DNA of 64,000 nt, taken from Apiosordaria backusii. Lineage: Eukaryota > Ascomycota > Sordariomycetes > Sordariales > Lasiosphaeriaceae. Below the pieces are notes generated by a model. That model did not search any database. It was not told the DNA's origin and saw only the letters and a list, made by a program, of their open reading frames with translations. The stretch covers positions 496,001 to 560,000 of the forward strand of contig JAUKTV010000010.1 of assembly GCA_030549205.1 (NCBI GenBank), in the 5' to 3' direction. How positions within the stretch are numbered: the stretch's first letter is position 1; the number at the start of each line of letters is the position of its first letter. This document shows positions 52,208-64,000 of this stretch, one piece after another. The translations under genes were made by a program, and so were the position numbers.

Positions 52208-53325
52208 TCAGACTTGTTGACCGGTGTCCGACCCTGCCACCGCCGCCTTAGTAAAAAAGTCAACTGACTCAGCCGAAGCCCCCGATCCATTCGCAGACAG
52301 CGGTACGTTGAACACCTCACCTCCTACTTTCCCATCCCCACTATCACTCCCGCACCCCGTTCTTCCTCCCTTCCAACCCTCCTCCCTTCCCACTGTCAAC
52401 CTCCCCTCCCCTCTAGCAAGCAACCCCCCCTTGACCACCCCAACCAGCTGATTAAGCACCACGAACTCCAACCTCAGTTTGACCGCATACACAAACGGGT
52501 GCAGCGTGCACTTCAGCGTAAACATGTTCAAAAAGTCAAACGCCGTCAACCCCGCATCCAACCCAACAGCCAGCACTTGAACCCCTATCAACAACCCAAC
52601 CACCCTCCTCACCACCCTATCCTCCTGCTCTGCCCCACCCCCATTGTCAGTCCCCGAACGTAAAAACCGAAACGTGAAAAGAATATACAGCCCGCTAAGA
52701 AACGTTTCCTGAAGCGTGAAAACACTCTGCTGTATCCTCTCCATCACCTCCATAGGAAGCAACCACCTCTCCCTTTGCCATCCTTCTGGACTCAGCAGCC
52801 CAAACTCAAAGACAATGATCGGCGTGTGGAGCAGTATCGCGTTGACGGTGATCATCCATAGCGTCAATTTTAGAAGGGAACGGTTCTGAGTTATGAGATG
52901 CAGCCTCGACCAGAGGACGAGGCTGAAGCCGGTGACGTTGCTCACCCACCCTACCTTGCAGAGGATGGTAATAAAGATCGGAGGGCAGGGGTTCTCAAAT
53001 GCTTTTAGAATGTAGCCCGTCGATTGCAGGATCAAACCCGCTGTTGAGATTATCAGGGCATAGAAATAGAGTGTTTTGCGGGTGCGGAAGGTGAGGAGGG
53101 TGAGGAGGAAGAGTTCGAGAGATAGATAATAGCCGAGGGTGAGAAAGGTTGTTATTAGCGCTACGGCGGCGGGGCTGGAACACAGAGTCAGTACTAGGAA
53201 GGGGGTGGGACACTAAGTGGGAAAAAAGGGGGCACAGACTTGAGGTTGAGCCAGCCGGGGTGTTCAAAAGTCCAGTTGTACTGTGAAAATGGGATCACTT
53301 CTATTGTGTAAGTACTGGGTGCCAT
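52208..53325 (-). CDS. DUF7703-type seven-helix membrane protein, 350 aa
   Basis: Exons are 53325-53240 and 53174-52208, joined across a 65-bp phase-2 intron (donor GTCTGT, acceptor TTCCAG). The short exon encodes an N-terminal outside segment with a possible N-glycosylation site (NWT in QYNWTFEHPGW). Seven hydrophobic helices follow: ALITTFLTLGYYLSLELF, KTLYFYALIISTAGLIL, WVSNVTGFSLVLWSRLHL, LTLWMITVNAILLHTPIIV, QETFLSGLYILFTFRFL, RRVVGLLIGVQVLAVGLDAGLTAF, and a last one ending in PFVYAVKLRLEFV. The order and motifs (FSLVLWSRLHL, MERIQQSVFTLQE) match the fungal DUF7703 family, GPCR-like in topology but of unknown ligand. A Gly/Ser-rich cytosolic tail follows. Confidence 0.87.
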
Positions 53326-54329
53326 CTTGGCTGTTGCACTAATCTGAGTTTCAACGTCTCAAATTCCGTATGGGTGGCTGGTTGATAGTGGTGTGTCGTG
53401 GTGGAAGCCAAGAACTCAGGGAAAGGAAAAGGGGGTATCGAGGGGTTGGGGGTTATGAAGCGTCATGACCACCACAAGAGCACCGTCATTTAAAGCCAAA
53501 GCAAAATGTGGTTCATCACTAGGTCATGAAGAGCAACGATGGTTTATATATCAAAACTTCATGGGCAATTTCTGTCAGGAGCTGACAAGCTATCTCAGGT
53601 GTGGTGGCACAAGAACGTTTTGTTGTTGGTGGAAAGTGCCTGATGAATTAGTGATAGGCAGCTACATAAGCCTCTAGCAGACCGAAGATGTACAGCTGAA
53701 GCGAGCGGGTTCAGCACCGAAAGCCCAGGACATTTATAGCGTTTTAAAGAGTCTAGCATTTCATTGAGCCGTCCCCTGCTGCGTGTAAGTCGCAAGTGAG
53801 ATTGACAGCTGACGGGCTGCATATGCGCGGCCGAATTGTCTCTACTTCGGTGTGCAAACTTCGGCATTTGCCTGTCAGAATAGCGGTGGGTTGTTACACC
53901 GTAGAGTCTAAACCCTTCGGCTTGATGAGTAAAGGCCTTGCTTTGCACAGTTGATGGAATCTTTTCACTAGGGAGTCGGAAAAATTGAGGAATGTACCTA
54001 GACATGTACATTGCTTATTCCTACAAAATCTGATATGCTCACAAATCCCGCAACACTACCAAGACAGCCCTTAAACGCCCCTCTCTATCCCCATTCCCAC
54101 AATTAAATACCCATAATACCCTTTGTACATTCCTTACACATGCCTAATGTACCCATTTAAATCCCACATGTTTACCAATCCATCCCATTATCCCATTCCA
54201 AATCCGACAAAATTCCCATGGTATCATGCAGATAAGTAAGAAACCCTCAAACTCCAACCCAAATAAACACAAGCCAACAAGACATAAGGAAATGCCTAAC
54301 CCCACTACTGGCTACCCCAGCCCAATCCC
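53326..54329. other. Intergenic, 1 kb
   Basis: Promoter of the DUF7703 gene on the left and 3' flank of the giant gene on the right. Proline- and cytosine-rich AT-flanked sequence near 54040-54220; no gene supported. Confidence 0.45.
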
Positions 54330-57300
54330 TCATCTATCACTCTCCGACAGCTCCTCCGAATCCGTCAAAGCAAAACTTCCCGACCCCGACATGGCCGACA
54401 GCAACTCGCTCTCACCATACACCACTTCCTTCTTATCCTCATCATCCGATTCCACTCCTACATTAGCACCCATGTCGTCCAGCCCACCGTCATAAAAGTC
54501 ATGGTCGTCACCACCTCCAAAAGCTGGAGTATGATTTCCCATCACAGCAGAACCCTTGGGGAAACCAGACGGCGGCGTGCTGCCATCTCGTGTGGGAGGT
54601 GGAGAAGACACGCCTCCAAAGAACGGATGGTTCTTCTGCAAGGGTTTGCTCTGCGTCAAGAAGCCCATGGGGGTGTGAACAAAGTCTTGGCCGTGTCTCC
54701 GAACAGCGAGCCATTCTTGCAGGAATGTCAATGGCCGAGGTGCAAAGCTGTCCTTCTGAACTTTTTTCTTTGGGGCGTCCTCGTCAAGTCCGTCGCCTGC
54801 GCCGTCACCACCATATCCTTCATCCTCATCGTCAAAGGGATCCAAGCTGTTGATGGATCCATCGTTAACATCCACGCCGAGTAAGGTACACAAAGCCTCG
54901 TACTCTTCCCATTCAAAGTACAGTCGGCCGGCCAGGATGCCGAGCTCAGTCCTCAGCCAATGGGGGGCAACCCATCCCTCAGGCAGCGGTGGCATGCTGA
55001 AAAAGTTGAGCTTGTTGAATGGCAGCATGCTCCTAGTGACTGGCGAGGCATACGAGATCAGGTGAACTCGGGGGTGCGTACGCCTGTCCCGAATCATCTT
55101 GATCAGGATCTCCGCTTCCTCCGGAATCAAAACAATCGCGGTTTGTGTGGATTCACTCCAGAGAATCCAGTTCACCGGCCGCAGGAAGGTATCCTTTGCC
55201 AGATCAGTGAACAGTTTGACCGTGTGCCCAAACTCAGCTGACACAAACAACTGGGATTTTCGGTTCTCAACTCTAACCTTATGCTTTCGACCAACAGCAG
55301 TCCGGCCAAGCAGGTCAAACACATGGCAGACAGAAAGGCTGCCAACTGGAATCCTCCCAGTTCGGGCAAATATGTCGATTTCATGGCTCATCCCGGGAAA
55401 GGTGAGGGCATCGTACATCACCGGCTTCTTGACTTGGCGAACAGTCTCAACCTCAAACGCCACCTCGCGCTCTTGTTCCACCTCTTGCAACGCGGATCCA
55501 TGCACGGCTCGGCCGGTATCCTGAAAGCCCTTTCGGCGGTTGTTGAGCTCCTTCAAAAACCCTGCAACCTTTGGATGCGAGGAGCTTGCCTCAGCGGAAA
55601 GCTTCGCTGCCTTCACCTTTGTCTTGGGCTCGTACATCTCCTGCAAGGTCTGAAGCTCGTTCTGCTTGATGGCTGCCACGTAATTTGCCTGATGGCCTGG
55701 ATGAGTCAAGCAGTCTGGGTTATCGATGGCTGCCTGTGTCCTTCTGCAGAAATCCATGCCCTGGGAAAAGTACAATGGCTGCAATTGCTCGATGCCATCA
55801 CACGTATTGTCCAGAAGCCAGCAAATCACATCATGTGAGTCGATTTTATCAAAAACGGACTTTTTCCTGAGGTCTTTGATGACTTGATTGACCTCGGGAG
55901 GAACGAAGAACATGATACGTTGACTCTTCCCCAACTGGCGTAGCCGCATGGCCGCTTGGACGGTGTGATCTTTGGACTGCCCTTGACCCACCGTCAAAGC
56001 ACCACAGGCGTGAAGTGGAAGCTTGAGATCTGTGCCTCGCGTATGGGCCTCGTCAAGATACACAAGACATCTCGACAAGTCGTCAGCATATGGCGAGGCT
56101 AAAAGGGGCGTTTTTCGTTGCTGTTTATCGATCACCCATGGCTTGTTTGTCTTGTCGAAATACAAGACGGCGTTGCAACGCCCGTCTATGGAAAGCCACG
56201 TCTTTGCAAGGGTCTCATTATCCATCTCCAAGATCTGTGCGCCGGCATCGATAAGAATTTGGATATTGTGCTTTTTGAGCAGCCACAAGAGGTCGCGTTC
56301 AGTTGCCCTCTTTCCCCACTGATTGGTGATGACCTGGCATCGTCGGGATCGGTCGTAGAGCAGATATGTCAGTACTTCGGCGTTGGTATGAGAGAGTGTA
56401 GGGAGATCTGCCTGTTGGATCGTGAGCGGCAGCATTGTGCGGTTGTCGTTGGTACCGCTGAAGCCTGTTGTGAGCGCCTTCAACCCCTTCTTCGACTGCT
56501 TGGCCTCTTCCGTTTCGGTTGAAAAGAGCGGGATGTCCCAGCCGCTAGACTGCAGCTTGACCTTGAATTGCTTTGCATGTCGTGGAAAGACAAAGTTGTT
56601 CAGATAGTAGTCAATAACCACCGTCCGGTAACGAACCGCGTTCCAAACCTCATGAATTTGAACATTGTCCTCCACGTTGATCCCGTTCCACGCTTTGAGC
56701 GACTCTGGGAAGTTGTCACAGCTCTGAACCCACTTGTCATACTCGGTCGATGGATCATCGGATTTCAGGACACGAGCGAGTGCTTGCCTGAGCTGGGATT
56801 CCAGGATTCCGTCGTAATAAAACACGAGACAGGTAAACAGTATTGCCACATCTGGATGACCCCATTCAGATTGGTCGCTAGGCACACCCTTGGCGTGGAA
56901 AGGGACAGCCACCGGATCTCGATTGGGATGCAGGCCATATTGCACGTTCCACCGCTTCTTCAGGGTCATGATCAAAATCCGGTTCACCAACAAGCCGCGG
57001 AGGAGGTAGACCGTCTGTCTCACCTCTGGCCTCTCTGGACACAACTTTCTCAACTTTTCCAGAGTGCTGGGACCGAGTCTGGCCTTCGTCGGAGATAAGA
57101 AATCGACCACTGCGCGCCGCTGCCCAGCATTCATATAATGCGTTGGGAGGATGTGACCGAGCCCATTAGTAATGTCCGATGTCAGCCGACGAAGCAATTC
57201 ATCTTCCACATCTTGTCGCAAAAAGTATATCAAAGGAAAGCCGCCACCGGGCCTCCTAACCACTTCGAGCGAGTTCGGGAAACTGGTTTGCAGGCCATAC

Positions 57301-60300
57301 AGATGTTGATCGACAAGGCTGAGAACAGCCTCAATGATCACCCATCGATGCGGACGGCCGTCGACTGACATCTGAGATCCGGAAGGGTAGATGAGTTGAG
57401 TTCGCGTTGCCAGTGTATAATCTGACTCGTCCAGAATGTCGCGACAATGGGATTTTAGCCATGCATCCACCTTCATCATCGGCTTTGCTTCATTGATCTT
57501 GCCATCTAGAAGTCGCTGCTGTCCACTCAGCATGAAAGAGAGATTATGCTCTGGTAGGCACAACATGACGCCGGCGGTTTCGAGTGTTTGCTTGTGAATC
57601 TCGAAGTAGAGCCTGATATTGCCCTCCTGTGTTGAGGTACGCCTCGAGAAAGGCACATGACGGATGTGCCGGTTCAGCATAACACCGAGACGAGCTTGAA
57701 GCAACTGTGCTGTTTGCAACAACAGGGCTTTTGGAACGATTACTCGCACGAGGCTCTTCTTATCCGCCATGAAGGCTGCGCACATGGGAATGATACATGA
57801 CGTCTTCCCTTCTCCCATGTTCATCTGCAAGACTGAATTGCTCTTGGACTCGGGTGAGATGGTTGCTTGCGCTACGTCGATTTGGCCTGGCCGGATAAGC
57901 AGGTTGGATTCAATCTCCAAAAGTAACCAGTCAGGGTGCTCCGCCGGATCCCAGTTTTGATGACCTGTGTTGGCTTCTTCATCCTGGTAACGGGACATAT
58001 CACCTGCCATGACACAGTCGTTGAGCCGCATCTCCCTCTGGAGCTTGGTCAAGGCAAGCCCAAGGTTGATGAGCCCTTGGCGCATGCCGGTCCCGAAACG
58101 TGCATTGCTGGTTGATCGTAACTGCTCGAGCAAGGCCGTGGTTGTCATGGCAGGCCACAATCCTCCAACTCGCAGCCACTCAATACGGCGAGATGGTGTA
58201 TCCGATGTCTCGGCAACCAGAGATGTCTTCAGCGCCTCAAACATACGATTGACATCGCCCTTCGCTGCATCGTTAGGCCGAATGGCAAGGAATGGCTTCG
58301 CAAGTTGGTCCGGCGTTTTGAGACTCTTTAGTGCCTGCAAGCTGCCACTGAGATCCTGAGCATATTTCTTACGAACCAATGACTTGCTATTTCCCAGCCC
58401 GTCGACAATCTCTTGGAGCTCATCAATGTGTCGCTTGATCTCGTACGCCGACATTCGCGGCTGTGCATTGCTGACAATTGCTCTATTGCTGACTTGCATG
58501 GACGCCTTGCGCCCATCTTGGGGCAGACTAGCAAGAGGACACCACTCAGCGCTGAACTTTGTCCCCGTGATAGCTTGAGATGGAAGGCAGGGGTTGAAAC
58601 TTTTCCTTAACAGACTTTCGCTCAAAGCGGGCACCTCGTCTCCTCGAACACGACACATGAATATCTCTTCGGCTGTCGTAGTATTCTCGGGACTGTACTG
58701 GTCCTCTTGGCGATGCTGATCCAAAATCAGCTGGACGTCCTTGAGGTGATTCCAGAGTTCCATGTTGCGGTACAGCCGCTGCCACTCTGGGACGATCGCC
58801 TCAGCTGCAGCATCAACATCCAGCAGAAACTGATCGCCTCGGAGCTTTGAGAGATCTGGCTTCTCACAAGGCCACTGAGCTAGGATGAGCTTGGCAAATT
58901 GGTGGCAGTCATTCTCACTTCGTATCTCGTGAGCGTCCTTGCCAGCTTGTATCTTGCGGCGCTGCTTCATTGTAAGGAATGCTCCCAACCCCCCTGTCTC
59001 ATCCTCCGGTGGCGGTGTCCTGAATGGCTGTAGTAGCCTGATAATGTCTTCCAACTGTGGTACAGCACCAGGGCGAAAATTGAAGTATAAGGGCCAAGGC
59101 CTCGCCAGAGGGAGTTTTTGAAGGTCCCGCAAAATGGAAAATGCCACCAGCCCCCTGAGGAGGTCGACATCTGTAGCCTCGCGAAATGCCAAATTGGCGA
59201 AGAGAAACATGAGGCTGTAGCGGGACTGGTTTGGATCCCGGCAGAACTCCACAAGGGCCCCCCAGCTCTCTTGAATATTTGTATACATCCGATCGTTGAG
59301 AGACACCGTGTCGTATACCTCGCCATATCCACCAACTTTGTTACCCAAAGCAAAAATGCCAGCCAGATTGCTCGGAGTTTGGAACTTGGCCGGACGTGTC
59401 CGCAAGAGATGCGTTGTTTCCATGACCCTTCTGTAGAGGCTGTCTGAAGTCGAACTCTTGTCCCGCGCTAGGTACACGCGATCAGTTGTTCCAGAAGTGA
59501 TGGCTGCATTGTCACTATCAGTCTTTCTTTCATACAGCTGTCGTCGCGCCAGTGCTCGTTTGTTGAGCCAAACTTCTCCTCCTGGTGGTAGAAGATCAAG
59601 AGAGTTGTCTTCACCATCTCGAGGTGGATCGAGCATCCTTAGATCGTTGGAAATCGAAAGAAGCTTCTGCACGACCGGTCGATAGAGCGGGTGTTGTATG
59701 TGAGGGGTGAGGTGTTCATCATAGAATTCGGTCTTCATCCCTTTCAGGCCGGACGGGTAGTACTCTCTAGTCGGGGTGAGGCTCGCAATCTGCAACAAAA
59801 ACGAAACCTCTCTTCCCAGAACTGTCCACGGGCGGCATATTCCCGACTGGAGCCAGTGCAGGCTTTCTTCGGTTCCGGTGCGGCCAGTCAAGGGGTCAGG
59901 TAAGGGAAATGACGTGAGCGCATGAAGAAGAGCTTTGGTATAGACAAGTGCAGGTTCAGCTGCGCAGTCGATTCTGCCCAAAGTGTCGTTGATGTCGAAC
60001 TTTCCGTATCTGTCGCTCCGTCCCACAGCAAGCTCAACATGACAACCTGATCGTCTGAACCGAAAGCCGTCGGCGCCAAAAGGGAGTGGTACAAGGATGG
60101 TCCGACGAAATGGATTGTGCACCTTTCGGCAGACTAATTTGTGTTCCAGCCCATACCAGGTACCAGCATCCTGCAGCGGGTCGATCTCAAGACCAAGCTG
60201 TGGAGAATAAAGGAGCGAATTGCGGTTGACGAAGAACAACAGCTCTAGCCTGTTGACACGAACCTCAAGTGCTGGGGGCCCATACGGTAACTTTTGCGTG

Positions 60301-63300
60301 ATCAGCAAATGCTGCCCTTGAGCGAGCCCGTGGAGCATGTTGGCAATTCGTTGAAAAAGCGGAGACATGGGATTCACCACCCTATCCATACCATCTTGAT
60401 ATTGCCGCTGACAGTGTCCCCTGTGAATATCAACTTCCCAACAATATACAGAACCAAAGTTCCAACGGTTGTTGGGGGGCGTAATGTAAAGACGTCCGGT
60501 TTTCAGGTTTCTGCAAATAATTTCAGCTTCGGTTCTGCACCTTTCTCAGTCGGAACGACGTACAGCCAGTGAAATTGCTCGAGTATCAGGGGACTCGGTA
60601 TATCAAAGACACCTTTTCGACAAAATATTTCCCTGGGGATCAGACGGACAAGCATGCTCTTGTACTTCGCCAGAACGACCGTTTCACCCTTCTCGTATCC
60701 GATATGCACTGTCACGCCCTTTGGCTGATACTTGAGGGCTGATTATTGAGAGGGTTAGCCACCAAACTTCAAAAGGAGTGGCTTTGTCCATTCACTTACT
60801 ATACGTCATGCCAGCAATGGATGACTGATATACCATCAGAGGCTGGTCGCCAAACAACTCCTTCACGACAACTTCGTTCTGGGTATCTTGGGGAAGCCTC
60901 TGCACCTGAGTTAGTTTCATCTGCAACACCTAAATCTTTGAGAATTGACCTACTCCAACGGGTTTCCCATTGACCAAAAGTGTTCCAAGGAGAAAGTTCA
61001 AATGCACGGCTTGGTGGCAGTCGATATCCGTTTCCGCGAGTTCGCACAGAACCCAGCCCGGACGGTTCACGGACACAATCGAAGTGCTGGAGTCCAGGCG
61101 CTCGGCATCAGGCCAAAATTGCCGCAAGGCGCTGTATAATCCTTTGGGGTTCTTGCTGATTGACTGCACTACGAGAGTCTGAAGTTGATATGACAGCTTG
61201 GTGGCAAACACGAGGTCCTGAAGGGCCGACTGTGGAAGTGACTCGACATCAGTCGTCATGTTTTCCTGGATTGCAATTGTAGACTCAATGTAAGCCTCCA
61301 ATGACAGAGGGTCAAGCGGAGTCGTCTGGTCGAGGTTGATCATGAATGTACGTCGGCAGAGGAGAGCAGTACCAAGCGCGCGCTGCTGTAATTGCTGCGC
61401 CGTGGTTATCTCAGTGCAGTTCTGAATCTCCTCTCGAAGCATTCTCAGCCAGCTGATGCATGTTTTCCGAGCTTGAATAACGGATTCAAGAGCCTGGAAA
61501 TGCAGTTGCGTCAACCCTGCATTGCCGGCCAACTCCTGAATACGCAGCGCAAGGACAATCATGCTTCTCATGAGGTGCGTTTCTCTCCAGCTCGCCAAGC
61601 TTGCAAGAGTGGCAAGACGGGAGTTGACCTGCTCCAGAAGCTTGCCAACAAAGTGAGGGTCGCGAAATGCGGAGTGGACGAGACGCAGAGGATCGTTCTT
61701 GTCGCAGCTGGGGCCGCATTGAAGTGCTAGATGAAGCAGCAACGTCATGGTGCCTTCGCTGGACCAGTTCAGATTTGTTGACGCCAATTCTGTCAAGATT
61801 GAGAACCAGCGTCGTGCTGCACCGGACATGAGACTTTTGAGCGCCAGAAACTCGTGGGGATTCAGGCCAGATGGGCAGTTCGGCTGCGTGGCCATGATCT
61901 CGTATGAAGTCGGACCTTGTCCTTCGACAGCAAAGCTCTTGTGGTTAAAGACAGGCCGAAAGGGGGACTGTTCAGGCAGTCTCAGTTGAACATGATGGGC
62001 AAAACTTGGAGTTTTAAACACCCGGCCTGTCCACACAGTCGTATCGTTCTCGATGTAGGCGTATGCGAGTTTCAGTGCATTCGGTTTGCACAGTCCATCT
62101 CGTCCACCTTCCCACTCCACGGGAAATCTGACATTGGAGTAGTGAGTTTGCAAGACTTGGAAACGTTAGCAGATGTAAACAAAAGATGAAAGGTCAGGGA
62201 CACACATACAGGATTTTGTCAAGGATGCGAGGGTGAACTTGGGGAAAATGCCCGTGAAGTTACGCAACTGAGAGTAACCATTCAGTAGACATTTGGGAGC
62301 AACGGCGACGGTAATTTCGGGCGTTCCGAGTTGAGAGATAAGCATCCAAGTTGTGTCACGATACTTGGCGAATGCTGGAGGGCATCGGAGTTCAAACACT
62401 GCGGCTTTGGCCAGACAAGGTTCCGAGGGAAGTGATTCCTCGTAAATTTGGATCCGTATTCGTTCCAGCTTGTGCATCGCTCGACAACGCGGGCATTGTC
62501 GATCGTCGTGGACACCTCGAGCAAGAGGGTTATACTCGTCAACGGTAAGTATGCATGAACTCCCATCTGTCAACAGGTTAGCTGCCGGGAGAATCGATTG
62601 ATAAAAGCGCTTGACATACCAACTTGTCGAGTCAAGTTCTGAAACTCCTCGGTCTTTTTTTCCCATTCCTCACGCTTTGCCTCCTTTCTCATCGCATCCG
62701 AATTCGTGATTGCTCTATGCATCTTACGCATGGCCTCAGACTCCGGATATCCGCCGTCGTAGTATCTTGTTGCAAAGCAGCCAGCAGAAGGATCGTCAAA
62801 TACAGTGCATCTCGGAAGGTTGCTTATGTGGATCCTGTCAGAAATATATTTCTGTATCTCATGTAGCCGGGCCATATCCTTGAAAGTAGCCAGGTGCAGA
62901 ACATTCAGTGACTCGGGCGTGAAAACAGGATGGTACTCTTTCAGGAGTGGGAATTGGATACAGGTCGCTTGGTCCAGCCTCATCCACACTTCCATGGCGT
63001 TGAGAATAAGGATGCTCAGCTGTTCGGGATTGCCGTGATACAGGGGAAGCGCAGTCTGAAGATAGTTCTTCAAGGAGTCGTTTGGTGAGCCATCTGGCAG
63101 CATGGTCTCTTGCTGGGCGACGTGAAACAGCGGCTGCGCAAATTCGCTCAGATGTTTGTTCGTGACAGAAGCGAGATCAAAGTTGGCTGGGGGTGTCCAT
63201 CTGCGGTGTTGACCTCTTGTCATGTTCCCCCAGTTTGCCTGTAGCTTCCGCAACATATCACCACTGAGTTTCAGGGGGAGTTGCAGGTCATCACGATTGG

Positions 63301-64000
63301 CTCTTTTTGGCAATTCGGGAATGGGCCTTGCATGTGACTGCTTAAATGCGTCCCACTCGGCGGCAACACGTCTAGTGGCATGCTCGATTGTCTTGTTGAT
63401 CCGTGGGGTGAGCAAGTCAAAAAGGGTATCGACTTGTGGCAGAATGTCTCTGGCCTGCACATTGTCCCTATCCACATCCAGTTTCACCAGGCGACGACAG
63501 AGCTTGGCTTTCAGAAATTGGACTTGAGCAGGTTCCAGTGATGCCTGGGCGGACTCCATAAAGGTAGCCAAGGCGCTGCAGATCAGGAACTTATATTGAA
63601 AACGGCCCATCTCTCCCCCCAAGGAGAGTGACAGGCACCGAGCAATGGAAACCCTGAGAACCAGCCAGCGGGGGAGTCGGCGCCAAGGCTTTCGTGCGTT
63701 GTGCCAGGAAATATCGTCACGGACTCGCTTTCGAAGAATGGGCATCGAGACCCTGCGACCGTTCTCTTCCAGGATGGCCATCAACATGGAGCTGATCATA
63801 GTTGGACTCGATGTGTCTCGATACTCGTGGATGTCAGCACCGGCCTTGAAGGTATGAGCAGCAAACATCTTGGTCGACTCGAGAGAGGCCTGCTCCAGAA
63901 ATGTCGCCAAACTTCCTTGGAAGTTTCTATCTTCGAAGGTTGCAAGGGGAACTGCGACAGCGTTGCCAGGGAAGTCCCATTGCAGGGCATTCTCAGCAGC
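54330..64000 (-). CDS. Giant DUF6606/DUF3638/DUF3645 protein, N-terminus beyond the right edge
   Basis: Six exons on the minus strand keep one frame: from the edge to 62620, 62566-62210, 62155-60954, 60905-60800, 60738-60564 and 60510-54330; introns are 48-61 bp. About 3130 residues are visible; the family is usually just over 3000, so little is missing. The N-terminal part fits DUF6606. DUF3638 begins around PDWLLLEIESNLLIRPGQIDVAQ and contains LQMNMGEGKTSCIIPMCAAFMAD (GEGKT codons near 57800-57818), a P-loop-like motif. DUF3645 includes ADLPTLSHTNAEVLTYLL. Later CLVYLDEAHTRGTDLKLP (about 56030-56065) reads like a DEAH-type Walker B. The C-terminal 250 residues are acidic and disordered. Automatic pipelines often call members ubiquitinyl hydrolase; I see no thiol-protease triad. 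The P-loop and DEAH pair suggest an ATPase, perhaps helicase- or translocase-like; this is inference. Confidence 0.9.

Overview
The window is nuclear DNA from a filamentous ascomycete, most likely a Sordariales-type Pezizomycotina (Podospora/Chaetomium-like). The evidence is short spliceosomal introns of about 48-95 bp with GT..AG ends and CTAAC-like branch sites, dispersed intron-bearing tRNA genes, families restricted to or expanded in such fungi (HET, DUF7580, AsaB/CmcJ-like, DUF7703, DUF3638), and an AT-saturated island that looks like repeat-induced point mutation. No species can be assigned from sequence alone.

Layout. 0-5.7 kb: C-terminus of a large DUF3883 protein cut by the left edge, a tRNA-Gly(CCC) with an intron, a decayed serine hydrolase (class C beta-lactamase fold) and a small secreted protein. 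7-18 kb: a Golgi-type GT32 glycosyltransferase, an acyltransferase-3 membrane protein, a second copy of the serine hydrolase with one frameshift, and an old yellow enzyme. 18.5-23 kb: tRNA-Ile(AAU) with an intron, the remnant of an MFS transporter, and a two-exon C2H2 protein. 25-32 kb: a divergent pair made of a DUF7580 protein and an NLR-type protein (AcuF-like zinc fingers, NB-ARC, TPR). 33.5-34.7 kb: a five-exon AsaB/CmcJ-like oxidoreductase. 34.7-48 kb is an accessory stretch: nested tandem repeats bounded by inverted arms, orphan genes, a GPI-anchored protein, an AT-rich island with inverted ends, a CAP/PR-1 secreted protein and an F-box-like protein. 48-53.3 kb: a small conserved protein, a HET-domain protein and a DUF7703 membrane protein. 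54.3-64 kb: a giant DUF3638/DUF3645 protein of six visible exons that runs off the right edge.

How the genes fit together. There is no operon or biosynthetic cluster. The recurring theme is self/non-self and stress biology: a possible NLR/partner pair, a HET protein, a DUF3883 protein and a giant ATPase-like protein, interspersed with lineage-specific secreted proteins and decayed genes. The NLR with its divergent DUF7580 neighbour is the best candidate for a functional system. The repeat-rich 35-44 kb interval is the most unusual non-coding part.
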